19,545 nucleotides of DNA from Tolypocladium sp. Sup5 PDA-1 (Eukaryota > Ascomycota > Sordariomycetes > Hypocreales > Ophiocordycipitaceae). Positions 11,803-19,545 of this stretch are shown here, piece after piece. The notes below the pieces were generated by a model, which was given only the letters and a program-made list of their open reading frames with translations, made no database searches and was not told the DNA's origin. Positions within the stretch are counted from its first letter, which is position 1, and each line of letters begins with the position of its first letter. Location: contig JPHH03000143.1 of the NCBI GenBank assembly GCA_000750105.3, positions 1 through 19,545 of the forward strand, written 5' to 3'. The position numbers were made by a program, and so were the translations under genes.

Positions 11803-13790
11803 TTCATGTAGTTTTGATTCATTTGGTTTTGATGATTAATGAACACACATATTTGGTTAGACATACTGATGATGTCTTGCTCAGTGAGCTCAACGTGGAG
11901 CGCTCTCATGCGGGTAGTTTACTGTCATATAACTGAGCTGCAACAGCGTATTCCAGACTACATAATATAAGTAGTCAGGTATCCTATTTTTAAGTCTTAT
12001 GTCGGCCAAGGTTAGGACTGCTGGATTGGCTGCTGGACTAGATTACTACTTGTTTAACATGCTACCACATTGGCTACTTAACTGGCTCCTTGATTTATTG
12101 CGTTCCCTATACGAATAGTTTGCGTGTAAGTGCCATTACTGCGTTAAGTATGTTTTCGTAAAAGTCAGATGGCCACGACGGCGCGGCAAAGTGTCGGGGA
12201 AGTTCGTTGAGGATTCGATGAAACTTACGGGGTTAGATTATGAGTAGGCGACGGGTCGCGATACATGGTTACAGCACGGAAAACACAGCACGCTTACCGG
12301 ATACAATGCACTGTTCGTCTCGACCTCCGTGAATAAACGTGCATCTAGAGATCTTCGCTTATAGATCGTGCAGGATAAAGTTCCCGCTAACACCAATATA
12401 TGGCATAGCTCTGACATACTGTTTAGGAGTTACTTAAGCTTTAACAGCTTCTATGCAATGTTCACGGAACTATTAGAGTTTATCGCAGTGGATGGCTTGT
12501 CGTTTCAAAATGCGCACTCACCCAGGGACGGCGAGAAGTGGCTTGTTTGCCGGCTTATATAAGTCTAGATCATTTGCACCCGCAAGTTGGCTTTCCACTC
12601 GGCATCTCAAGCTATTTCTCGCCACACCCTCAAGTCTGAGATTTGCAAAGCAGAAAATGATCGCTTTGACGACCGAATAAGAGAACTTCGTTTTTCTTCC
12701 ATTGCTCAACGCGACGAGATCTCGGTACCAAATACGGCAAACCGGGAGCCAAAGTGGTCGAAGTATGCGGTCGGATATAGTGGATGGCATGTGCATCTTC
12801 CGCAACGTCTCAACGGCTGATCAAAGCCTCAACAACGGATCATGCTCAAGTTGAGACCTTCACGGATTCCGACGGCATGTTCTGTTGCCCTTGTTGCCCA
12901 AATAGAAAATGGGCTACGCTGGCACGGTTCATTCGGCATCTGCGGCTCAACTACTGAAGCCCGACTCCGGCCTACCTGCGTCTCTTCTCCAGTCTGTTGC
13001 CCTCTCCTACTCTCTTATTTCTGAACTGCTGTCATACCGAAGCGACGTGAAAGCTGATGAGTTATATGTAGCCAGATGTCGCGCTCGTATGCAGCTTTGC
13101 CAGATGGTTTCGTCAGCGTCCAATGGATTCAGGTGTCAAACGATATTCCGCCCCAGCCGAGGAGGAGTCCCGACCCTCTTGGGCACCGCTGTTGTGTATA
13201 TACCTTAACTGGGACCTTCGTCCTCTTGACTTGAGCAGTGGTTAAGGCCAATTGACTCTCTACAACCCTCACATGCATGTCATCTTTCCATTTACATTTG
13301 ACATCAGGGAGAGCCAGCGCAGTATCGAGAAGTGGTGACTACGCGTGGCTACCCAACAGCGACGTCTCGCCATCCAGGGCCCTTACCACGCGACGAAGCA
13401 AGGTAAAGGGATTCGTTAGCTCTAATGTTTACTACCCTGCAGTTCTCTTTGAATATATAAATGAAATGAGGTCTACAGTGTGGCCGTGGCGTCCCATCTC
13501 GGGAAGAAAGTCAGGGCCCGCCATCCTGTTTCGCACACTAGATGGCTCCAACTTCTCTATAAGCAGCTGGAGCGGTCATTAGATGATCATTAGATGACGG
13601 GACACGAAAGTTGGACGAGGGAGGCTGGCGAGGAGTCCTGGTTCAGGTTCCAGATTGCGTATGGCTAGAATTCGTCAGCAACGGCAGCATTCATCGACGA
13701 CCTCCGACACGAGGCTGCGGTCTACGAGCGTCTACGGCCAATCCAAGGCATCCGAGAATTCTGCTCGATGTAGAGTAATCGCTCACCCCC
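11803..13790. other. PKS 3' flank and gene-poor spacer
   Basis: The first 550 nt after the PKS stop are A/T-rich and hold the PKS 3' UTR; I see no AATAAA in it. From about 12360 the composition becomes balanced, with only short overlapping frames. A TATATAA at about 12556-12562 is followed by no supportable ORF. A 57-codon frame at 12784-12957 contains a Cys cluster followed by one His, but lacks a proper zinc-finger spacing. At 13403-13442 a 40-nt segment has GTAAAG, CTAAT and CTGCAG like an intron, but the flanking frames are unrecognised. I call no gene here. Confidence 0.6.
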
Positions 13791-14857
13791 GTTGACTTTC
13801 CACTTGGCTCCCAGTGGACACCCTCGCAGAGTTCAATTCATAATTGAAGTGCGGTCACGGGCTCGAGTGGGCTTGAGTGGGCGATAGGACATGGAACCAA
13901 GTCAACTCCTTGCTACTAACGCTTTTTGTCCGTCCCGGTGCGTCCAGAAGACCACTTGCGAGCGCTGAGTCATTGCCACTGCTCGCTTGAGGTTGTACAT
14001 TACCGTCGTGGATGGCGTTCGAAATGGTTGGAACTAAGGTTCATGGTTGTCTACAACACGATCATCGCGCGACTGCGGCCTTGGGGAGCGCCGTATCGTT
14101 CTTCCTAAATGATGGCTATATGAGTCTCCGGATATACTCGCCTCATTGTCCTCTTTTTGCCGCTCCTCTCTTTGCGTTTCGCTGGCGTCAATAACATGAT
14201 CACGACGCCACAGGCATGTACAACATACAAGAGCCTGTATTTGCCTGGGTGGGCCTAAGAAAGAGGCCAAGTGCCGCTTTGTGGCTCCTGCTGTGAAGGC
14301 TGGTTGAGTCCTCTGCATGGGGCGACTTTAAGCGGGAATGGAGCGCTGCGAACCGCTGGCTATCCCCTACACACGAGGCGGTCACGGACGTAACTTGGAT
14401 ATCTGGCTCTTGCCAGTAGCTGTTCGTTTCTTGACTCGGTGAGGAGGTTGCGGCTGTCCATGGCTTCGCTGCCGTTTGTCCACAGAGGAGGTGCCCATTT
14501 GATGATTCAAGGCCTATGGCGATCCACTGTCTGGTTGTTGACCCTTGGGACTCCCGGGACCACTGTCCATCACTGCCTCTCAAAGACTGCATTCTCTGTG
14601 GCCATAAGTCCAAAAGATGGCGCGTCAGTTGGTAGCCGTGAAAGGCCCGTTTAGTCCAATCAGACAAGACGGTATTACGTGAGGCTTGCACGGGAGACTT
14701 CCCAAAGTTACCCTGCCCACTTTCAGACTTTGTGGGCCCCAGTGATCCCATGCTGCGTCGTCCATTTGTTCCCTTAGATACTAGCTGGTCGAGTGTCCAT
14801 TTCTTGACCTTCGTCGTGTGCGACGATCCCGGCGACGGCAAGCCCACAAATCGACAA
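13791..14857. repeat. Diverged direct repeat, copy A (about 1.07 kb)
   Basis: This segment aligns along its length with the next one. Shared anchors, in the same order, include AGTGCGG-CACGGGCTCGAGTGGG (13848 and 14891), CTACAACA-GATCATCG, TATCCCCTACACACGAGGCG (14361 and 15440), TTGACTCGGTG, CCGTGAAAGGCC and GTCCATTTGTTCCCTTAGA (14760 region and 15757 region). The offset rises from about 1043 to 1079 and then falls, so the copies carry several indels as well as many substitutions. No terminal inverted repeats or target-site duplications are seen. A 241-codon minus-strand frame (14200-14925) crosses its right part but has no recognised domain. The boundaries are approximate. Confidence 0.85.
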
Positions 14858-15854
14858 GTTGACGCCCCACAGACCTCAACCCGCAATTCAAGTGCGGCCA
14901 CGGGCTCGAGTGGGTGATGGGACACGGGGACGAGTCAGTTTCTATCAAGTAGCGCTAATTTCTTGGTCACAGTTGTCCAGCAGACCACTTGCGGGCACCG
15001 AGCGATTGCCGCTGCTTGCTCAACTTTCCGCCGTCCTGGCTGCTGCTCGAAGTGGCGTGAGATCAATGTCCATGAATGACCAAGGTTTAGCTCTTGTGAG
15101 GAGCGTTATGGGTGTCCGTCGCACGACGAGCAGCTGTCTACAACAAGATCATCGTGCCACAGCGAGATTGGGGAGGTATCATTCTTCCTACAGCAAATGA
15201 TGGCCATGCGCTTCTCCTCTTATTGTTCTCTTTCCGTCGCTTCCCTCACCGCATTTTGGTGGCATCCATATCATGATCACAACTACGCGGCAATACACCG
15301 CATAGTAGAGCCTGTAAATGCCCGAGTGTGTCTGAGATAGAGTCCAAGAGCCGCCTTGTGGCTCGCATTGCGAAACGCTTGCCGAGTTCCTTCGGATGAG
15401 GCGCTTCTAGACGTGAATGGAGCGCCCCAAAACGCCGGCTATCCCCTACACACGAGGCGACCATAGACGGACTTTTACATCTGGCCCTTGCCCGGAGCTG
15501 CCCGTTTCTTGACTCGGTGGAGATGCTGCGGGCCTTATGGCTACGCTCAGGGCGCATTTTCGACTCTCAGAGACCGCATCCCCGTGGCTACAAGTCCCAA
15601 AGCCAGCTACCGTAACTTGTTGCCGTGAAAGGCCGGTTCAGTCCGATTGGACGAGACGGTTTTCCGTGAGGCTTTTACGAGCAAGAACTTCCCAGGGTAG
15701 CTGTACTCCTGTCCTTTTACAGACTTTATGGGTCCGCAGCGATCCTATGCTCTTGTCCATTTGTTCCCTTAGACGATGGGTGGGTGGATGTCCATCATTG
15801 ACCTTCGCAGAGGCACCCGTTCACGGCGACCGCTAGTCGACAAATGAACAAGTT
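14858..15854. repeat. Diverged direct repeat, copy B (about 1.0 kb)
   Basis: Second copy of the unit, head-to-tail with copy A; the junction falls near a shared ACAAGTT, and the end of copy B again reads ACAAGTT. Copy B has extra sequence near 15030-15120 and lacks about 100 nt present in copy A at about 14455-14560. Its only sizeable minus-strand frame (15246-15557) matches that of copy A over about 21 codons and is then out of register. I see neither a third copy in the window nor a link to a known element. Confidence 0.85.
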
Positions 15855-17382
15855 CCATAATGTAGGCGAAATTATGTGGTCTCCACCCCGGAGGGCGTGT
15901 AGGTGATTAACCCTTCTTGATACTCCTGTACGGTGGTCCTCCCGCAGGCGAGTGACGCACTCGCTCGATCAAGAGCACCATACGTTTCTGTTCGCATCTT
16001 CTCACTCCCTGAATGGATGTCCTAGGGTAACCGACGATGAATAGATCAGTCTGATCCGGGAGATGCTTCGAAGCAAGCCATATAGTACCGCACCTGAACA
16101 GTTTTGAGAGACATGTTTCTATTCACTTGCTCTGCGGTCGCTCTATGCGCAACGTGCTCGACTGCAAAACTTTCCGGCCTGTCCGTGGCGTCTGGCTTTG
16201 GTCGTCTTCCTGACTACACTTGTCCATTATTTTCTGTGTCGGTCCGGAAGTTCGACCCCTGCCTGTTGACACCGTTCGGCGACTGTCGTGTGGTGACTTC
16301 CCCTAGCCACCCAGTGCTGTACCTGAGGCTATTGTGGACGTGGCGTCACAGTTGCCGCACGCATATCTCACTAGACAACAAAAGGCTTACGCCAATGCAG
16401 GTACTCGTAGCCTTTGCGCCGTTTTCGCCTTCTGGTGCTGCTTGGCATTTCGGGCTTTCACATGTTCGCGCTACATCGTTCCTCGTTTGTGCTGTGTCGC
16501 CATACCCTTTTCAGTCAATCGAGACCCTAACAACGAACTGTGGAGCAACTTCGGTCTGTTGGCTAGGTTCTCCTGTGTCCAGGTCGGTCCTTTGTCCCAC
16601 AATCTCCGATGCTACGCTGTCTGGCCGCTCGGATTGCTCCACCGCCGACTCTCTTGTCTCGTTGGCCACAATTGCAACAGGCAACAAGGCCGCCGTATTG
16701 CACCTTGTAGTCTTGTTCTTTACCCAGGTTCGGCGGGCAGGGGTAAGCTTAGATTTCGGAGCCAGCCTGTGCTCCCGGCGATCCCGCCATCGGGGTAGTA
16801 GGGAAGGCAGACCATCTTTGCGAGGCTGGCTCACTGCGCAAACACCGCGAAACAATCGCGGCACTGGTCAGCTCAGAGTGGCCCGGACTGATGCTTCTCG
16901 GCGTGGTGCGATGTCGTTGGAATGCAAAACGGACGCCGAACCAACAGGTGGTGGGGGGAGCAGGGCTGTGCAGGCGTTCGTCCCAGTGCCCGCCCAGTGC
17001 AGATGACGTGCAGCACGGGGTCCGATCGGAACTCACTGAAGGCAGGGGCAGGGATGATACGAGTAGCAGATCTGCAGCAAGCCATCGACCGATTACATGC
17101 GCGCTTACAACGACCCTTGACTTCTCCCTCAGACGGACAGGTTACGCCCTTTCCAAGACCCCAGTCCGTGGATTCGTACTGCCTTTAATTAACTGTTCTA
17201 CGTGACATTCAGCATGCCCCAGCAGAGCGCAAATACTTCCTTGTCCACACCATCGCTCTCACCATCATCGTCCAGACTCCACACCATCATTGCATCCCAT
17301 ACGCATCGGGACGCTGAACTTCTCCCCAAGCTAACCTCGACCCCGGCAATTCACTCGCTTGAGTCCTTTTCTATCTAGCAGC
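15855..17382. other. Unassigned spacer before the repeat-protein ORF
   Basis: Apart from the doubtful ORF at 16104-17006, I find nothing that can be named. The plus strand is poor in A through 16100-16900, which lowers stop-codon frequency and explains several overlapping open frames there. From about 17210 to 17382 the sequence becomes rich in C, A and T with few G, resembling the leader of the downstream candidate gene. Confidence 0.5.
16104..17006 (+). CDS. Doubtful ORF of 300 codons with a hydrophobic N-terminus
   Basis: An uninterrupted frame starting with ATG. The first 25 residues contain a hydrophobic core (MFLFTCSAVALCATC) that could act as a signal peptide, and the protein is rich in Cys, Ser, Arg and Leu. 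I recognise no domain. Against it: the strand is A-poor, so long frames occur by chance; a second plus frame (16334-16798) and minus frames are open over the same stretch; the amino-acid composition resembles translated non-coding DNA; and the start context has G at -3. It could be a secreted Cys-rich protein, but I judge it more likely spurious. Confidence 0.15.
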   Translation: MRDMFLFTCSAVALCATCSTAKLSGLSVASGFGRLPDYTCPLFSVSVRKFDPCLLTPFGDCRVVTSPSHPVLYLRLLWTWRHSCRTHISLDNKRLTPMQVLVAFAPFSPSGAAWHFGLSHVRATSFLVCAVSPYPFQSIETLTTNCGATSVCWLGSPVSRSVLCPTISDATLSGRSDCSTADSLVSLATIATGNKAAVLHLVVLFFTQVRRAGVSLDFGASLCSRRSRHRGSREGRPSLRGWLTAQTPRNNRGTGQLRVARTDASRRGAMSLECKTDAEPTGGGGSRAVQAFVPVPAQCR

Positions 17383-18195
17383 ATGTTGGCTTCACTGACA
17401 GTACGCAACGCCACCTTGGTCGCGCGGCGCGGTCTTACTAGGGCGATGCCTGCGAGACCAAGTCTCCGCGGCAGCCCAAGCAACCTTGACGCAGCGCACC
17501 AACGTAACGGAGACGCATGGCAGCTACTGACACCGGACACCACGAGAAGGTCTGCTGCTTCGTCCTACTGCTCTGTCAGGCAGTATTCGGTGTGCTCACC
17601 GAAGGCTAGCAATGAAGGGCATAAGCACCTTGACAGGACTACCAGAAGGGTAGGAAGAGCACCTGAAGGGCATGAAGCAACCTTGACAGGACTACCGGAA
17701 GGGCATGAAGCACCTGGACGGGTAGGAAGAACACCTGAAGGGCATGAAGCAACCTTGACAGGACTACCGGAAGGGCATGTAGCACCTGGACGGGTAGGAA
17801 GAACACCTGAAGGGCATGAAGCAACCTTGACAGGACTACCGGAAGGGCATGTAGCACCTGGACGGGTAGGAAGAACACCTGAAGGGCATGAAGCAACCTT
17901 GACAGGACTACCGGAAGGGCATGTAGCACCTGGACGGGTAGGAAGAACACCTGAAGGGCATGAAGCAACCTTGACAGGACTACCGGAAGGGCATGTAGCA
18001 CCTGGACGGGTAGGAAGAACACCTGAAGGGCATGAAGCAACCTTGACAGGACTACCGGAAGGGCATGTAGCACCTGGACGGGTAGGAGTACTGGAAGGGC
18101 ATGTAGCACCTGGACGAGCACTGAAGAGAAAAGAGAAAGAAAAAATCAGACCAAGGGGGGAGAGTCAGCGATATTTATACATTTTTCGTCCCTGA
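17383..18195 (+). CDS. Candidate repeat protein with mitochondrial-presequence-like N-terminus (270 aa)
   Basis: From the ATG at 17383 a single exon codes 270 residues. The preceding 170 nt are pyrimidine/A-rich like a fungal leader, which favours this ATG. Residues 1-35 have many Arg, Ser, Ala and Leu and no acidic residue until about residue 32, and a SVRQYS motif follows near residue 70; together these resemble a mitochondrial targeting region. From about residue 89 the protein is six 24-residue repeats of RVGRTPEGHEATLTGLPEGH plus VAPG, a partial seventh, then a basic tail rich in Lys, Arg and Glu. I recognise no enzyme domain. It may be a real gene whose body has been overwritten by the minisatellite, a truncated 5' exon, or a chance frame. 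No intron is needed. Function is unknown. Confidence 0.35.
   Translation: MLASLTVRNATLVARRGLTRAMPARPSLRGSPSNLDAAHQRNGDAWQLLTPDTTRRSAASSYCSVRQYSVCSPKASNEGHKHLDRTTRRVGRAPEGHEATLTGLPEGHEAPGRVGRTPEGHEATLTGLPEGHVAPGRVGRTPEGHEATLTGLPEGHVAPGRVGRTPEGHEATLTGLPEGHVAPGRVGRTPEGHEATLTGLPEGHVAPGRVGRTPEGHEATLTGLPEGHVAPGRVGVLEGHVAPGRALKRKEKEKIRPRGESQRYLYIFRP
17649..18119 (+). repeat. 72-bp minisatellite, six full copies plus a partial seventh
   Basis: Unit starts (GGTAGGAAGA or GGTAGGAGTA) fall at 17649, 17721, 17793, 17865, 17937, 18009 and 18081. Copies 2-6 (17721-18080) are identical base for base. Copy 1 differs by two bases (GCA for ACA, GAA for GTA). The seventh keeps only the second half. Each unit is itself two related halves of 33 and 39 nt sharing GAAGGGCATG(A/T)AGCA. 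A shortened relic precedes the array at about 17607. The unit is a multiple of three, so the frame is kept. Identity between copies implies recent expansion or homogenisation. Confidence 0.98.
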
Positions 18196-18817
18196 TTGCC
18201 ACGGCCGGTCGGTCGTCGGCCAAGCCCTGTCTCCCGGTCCACAAATCCCATTGTCCACTCTTGTACGGAGTAACGAGCGCTAGAACTGCGAAGTGGAGAC
18301 GAGTTGCCCCAATGTCTTGATCCGTACTATCTCCACTCATAATGCTGCCTCGCTGGCGGCTGTGGGTGTTGTTCTGTGGAACTTGGCGTTCTTTTCCTTC
18401 GTGGCAGTCGGGCCGGAAGACCACTTCATGCTGGTGGGCATACCGAATACCGGCGAACAGAAGCTTCCAGGACCGGAATTGGCCATAGCGGGGAGCGGGC
18501 CTCCTTCAGTTGCGCTTCCATCACCGTTCATGCCAAGGCCACCCGAGTGCGTCGGTCGCTACGTCTTTCCAGAAATTTTTGGAGTAAGGCCAGAGCAGCT
18601 CAAACGGACGTCGTAGCCCAGCAACAAGGACCAGGGCGATTACTTGTCAACAATAGAGCTGTCGAGCCGGCGCAAGGTGGCATCCCGCCATTGCCGGCGC
18701 TGCAACGGTCACTGTGTTGCGCGTGGGCAGGTGGACTTGGTGCCCGCTCGATCGTCACTTTACTACTAGGTGGTCGACTCATTGTCATTGTCGGTCGTGA
18801 TGTTCCCGCAAAGCCCT
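18196..18817. other. Spacer without a recognised gene
   Basis: Two plus-strand frames (18293-18616 and 18376-18825) and two minus-strand frames overlap here; none has a recognisable motif or a convincing start. GGCCG and CGGCC at about 18203-18221 flank a 9-nt loop of GTCG repeats, a small possible hairpin. Nothing else is seen. Confidence 0.5.
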
Positions 18818-19003
18818 TCAATTAACTCGTAGTATCTCCTCCAGGAAGCCAGTCTCCTTCGCGCAGCCAGTGCAATAGAACAAGCCGGCTCCAATCATCA
18901 CGTATCCATCGTAGGCAATGTCGTCGGTTGACATCAACTCCGTCCCCTTGTGACACCCAAACCCAAAACACCGAACCTGCACCACGAGTGCTTCTACCTC
19001 CAT
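18818..19003 (-). CDS. Small ORF with two Cys pairs (61 aa), possible zinc-binding protein or 3' exon
   Basis: The minus-strand frame from ATG at 19003 codes 61 residues with Cys12-x4-Cys17 (RCFGFGC) and Cys44-x2-Cys47 (YCTGC), a spacing that could hold one metal ion. The frame is open upstream of the ATG. A TATATAAAG lies 103 nt before the ATG on the same strand, which would suit a separate short gene. Alternatively this could be a last exon of the RING-H2 gene just upstream on the same strand, reached by an intron I could not define. I recognise no family, and the short length leaves chance as a real possibility. Confidence 0.3.
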   Translation of the reverse strand: MEVEALVVQVRCFGFGCHKGTELMSTDDIAYDGYVMIGAGLFYCTGCAKETGFLEEILRVN

Positions 19004-19105
19004 CGTGAGATCACGAAACGTAGATGAATGACAGTAGTTCGACCTTCGGGTAGTTTGCGTCTGCGTATCTCTGGCTTCCGGCCGCGAATCTGGGTGGCAG
19101 CTTGG

Positions 19106-19114
19106 CTTTATATA
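19106..19114 (-). promoter_or_regulatory. Candidate TATA box for the 61-residue minus-strand ORF
   Basis: The minus strand reads TATATAAAG, a strong TATA match, 103 nt before the ATG at 19003. A start of transcription about 30-40 nt downstream would leave a leader of about 60-70 nt. Support is motif and spacing only. Confidence 0.25.
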
Positions 19115-19210
19115 GTCATTTCCAGAGAGCCTCCGGCGGGTCGGCGTATTCCAGCCGCCTGTGTCGACGTCAGGGACACTGGCAAGAATTGTTCCATCGC
19201 AGATCAGTTT

Positions 19211-19545
19211 CTAATGCGCCGGCGCCCTCAGCCACCACACTGGCCGCCCTTTCTCTGCCATGCCCCTACATCCGGACTGAACGTTGACAGTCCCAACCGT
19301 CCATGCAGTATCCTTCCCGTGAGGCCTCCTGCAAGTAGGGCAACCATTGGCGGTAGCATCATGCTCTTCGATGCATGGTTGGTGAAAGACGTGGCCTGGA
19401 CGTGTCAGTAACCGCCGCGAACGACATAGAGGCACAACTGACCACAGGGGAGGCATACGGTGCGCCTTTGGGAAAGAGTCACGTAGCAGATGCTGCAGTC
19501 CTCGCCCAGTCCAAATGTCTCCCTCCCGTCGTGGTTTCCTTGACG
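19211..19545 (-). CDS. RING-H2 finger protein, 3' part, runs off the right edge (spliced)
   Basis: On the minus strand, 19545-19443 is open from the window edge and codes GEDCSICYVTL and then CLPCG. Splicing out 19442-19396 (47 nt, GTCAGT to CCAG) joins TGT-G to GC-CAC and continues GHVFHQPCIEEH and GCPTCRR to a stop at 19211. The joined pattern is C-x2-C-x13-C-x-H-x2-H-x2-C-x10-C-x2-C, a complete C3H2C3 RING-H2 finger. Such fingers usually bind two zinc ions and recruit E2 enzymes, so this is probably an E3 ubiquitin ligase or a subunit of one. Only about 95 residues are visible; the N-terminal region lies outside, so membrane segments and other domains cannot be judged. The finger is followed by about 40 residues without a recognised motif, part of which may be an unspliced intron. 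Nothing links it to the polyketide genes. Confidence 0.72.
   Translation of the reverse strand, partial: SRKPRREGDIWTGRGLQHLLRDSFPKAHRMPPLWSVVPLCRSRRLLTRPGHVFHQPCIEEHDATANGCPTCRRPHGKDTAWTVGTVNVQSGCRGMAEKGRPVWWLRAPAH

Noticed and set aside
12784..12957. Short ORF with a Cys cluster (CCPCC) and a later His resembling a C2H2 zinc finger
   Set aside because: The distance from the last Cys to the His is 13 residues, no second His follows before the stop, and the frame is closed just upstream. It does not meet a C2H2 or BED finger pattern.
13403..13442. Intron-like segment with GTAAAG, CTAAT and CTGCAG
   Set aside because: At 40 nt it is shorter than every intron found in the two clear genes here, and the flanking reading frames show no recognisable protein.
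14200..14925. 241-codon minus-strand ORF across repeat copy A as a gene
   Set aside because: Copy B is out of register with it on both sides of a 21-codon block, the ORF crosses the copy junction, and no domain is recognised.
17639..18121. Hydrophobic 160-codon minus-strand ORF across the minisatellite as a membrane protein
   Set aside because: It consists almost entirely of the 72-bp repeat read backwards; a repeat with a length divisible by three and no stop will be open by default. No start region or non-repeat sequence supports it.
11803..18200. A CRISPR array, tRNA genes or an intact transposase
   Set aside because: The only regular repeat is a spacer-less 72-bp tandem array, I could find no tRNA-like fold by eye, and no transposase or reverse-transcriptase motif appears in the translated frames.
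19028..19411. 127-codon plus-strand ORF opposite the RING-H2 gene
   Set aside because: It lies antisense to the spliced RING-H2 coding sequence and has no motif of its own.

Overview
The window looks like nuclear DNA of a filamentous ascomycete (Pezizomycotina). It carries two genes with many short GT-AG introns (49-75 nt), pyrimidine-rich leaders, and a single-protein iterative highly reducing polyketide synthase, an architecture typical of these fungi. I cannot assign genus or species.

Layout, left to right. 1-730: no gene seen; leader of the first gene. 731-2267 (+): six-exon gene for a 423-residue SAM-dependent O-methyltransferase of the fungal secondary-metabolism type. 2268-3374: intergenic, containing the 3' end of the methyltransferase gene and the promoter/leader of the next. 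3375-11802 (+): twelve-exon gene for a 2591-residue HR-PKS ordered KS-AT-DH-CMeT-ER-KR-ACP. 11803-13790: no convincing gene. 13791-15854: two diverged direct copies, in tandem, of a roughly 1 kb non-genic unit. 15855-17382: mostly unassigned, with one long but doubtful ORF. 17383-18195 (+): candidate gene with a mitochondrial-presequence-like start and an in-frame 72-bp minisatellite. 18196-18817: nothing recognised. 18818-19545 (-): a possible 61-residue Cys-pair protein, and the 3' part of a RING-H2 protein gene that runs off the right edge.

How the genes work together. The PKS should build a reduced linear chain from malonyl units, and the adjacent O-methyltransferase is a natural tailoring enzyme for a hydroxyl or enol on that product. 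All catalytic residues I could check in KS, AT, DH, KR and ACP are present and the ER nucleotide site is intact. The C-methyltransferase domain is eroded: its SAM motif is altered and the position of the expected catalytic His is Ser. I infer that O-methylation, not C-methylation, decorates the product. There is no thioesterase or other release domain, and no regulator, oxidase or transporter gene in the window. With about 5.5 kb of gene-poor, repeat-bearing DNA to the right, the rest of the cluster, if any, should lie left of position 1.

I did not find a clearly new biological system. The best leads are the probably dead CMeT domain, the five perfectly identical 72-bp repeats open in both strands, the diverged tandem 1 kb repeats, and the spliced RING-H2 gene at the edge. 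All splice sites and residue numbers were derived by hand from the sequence.
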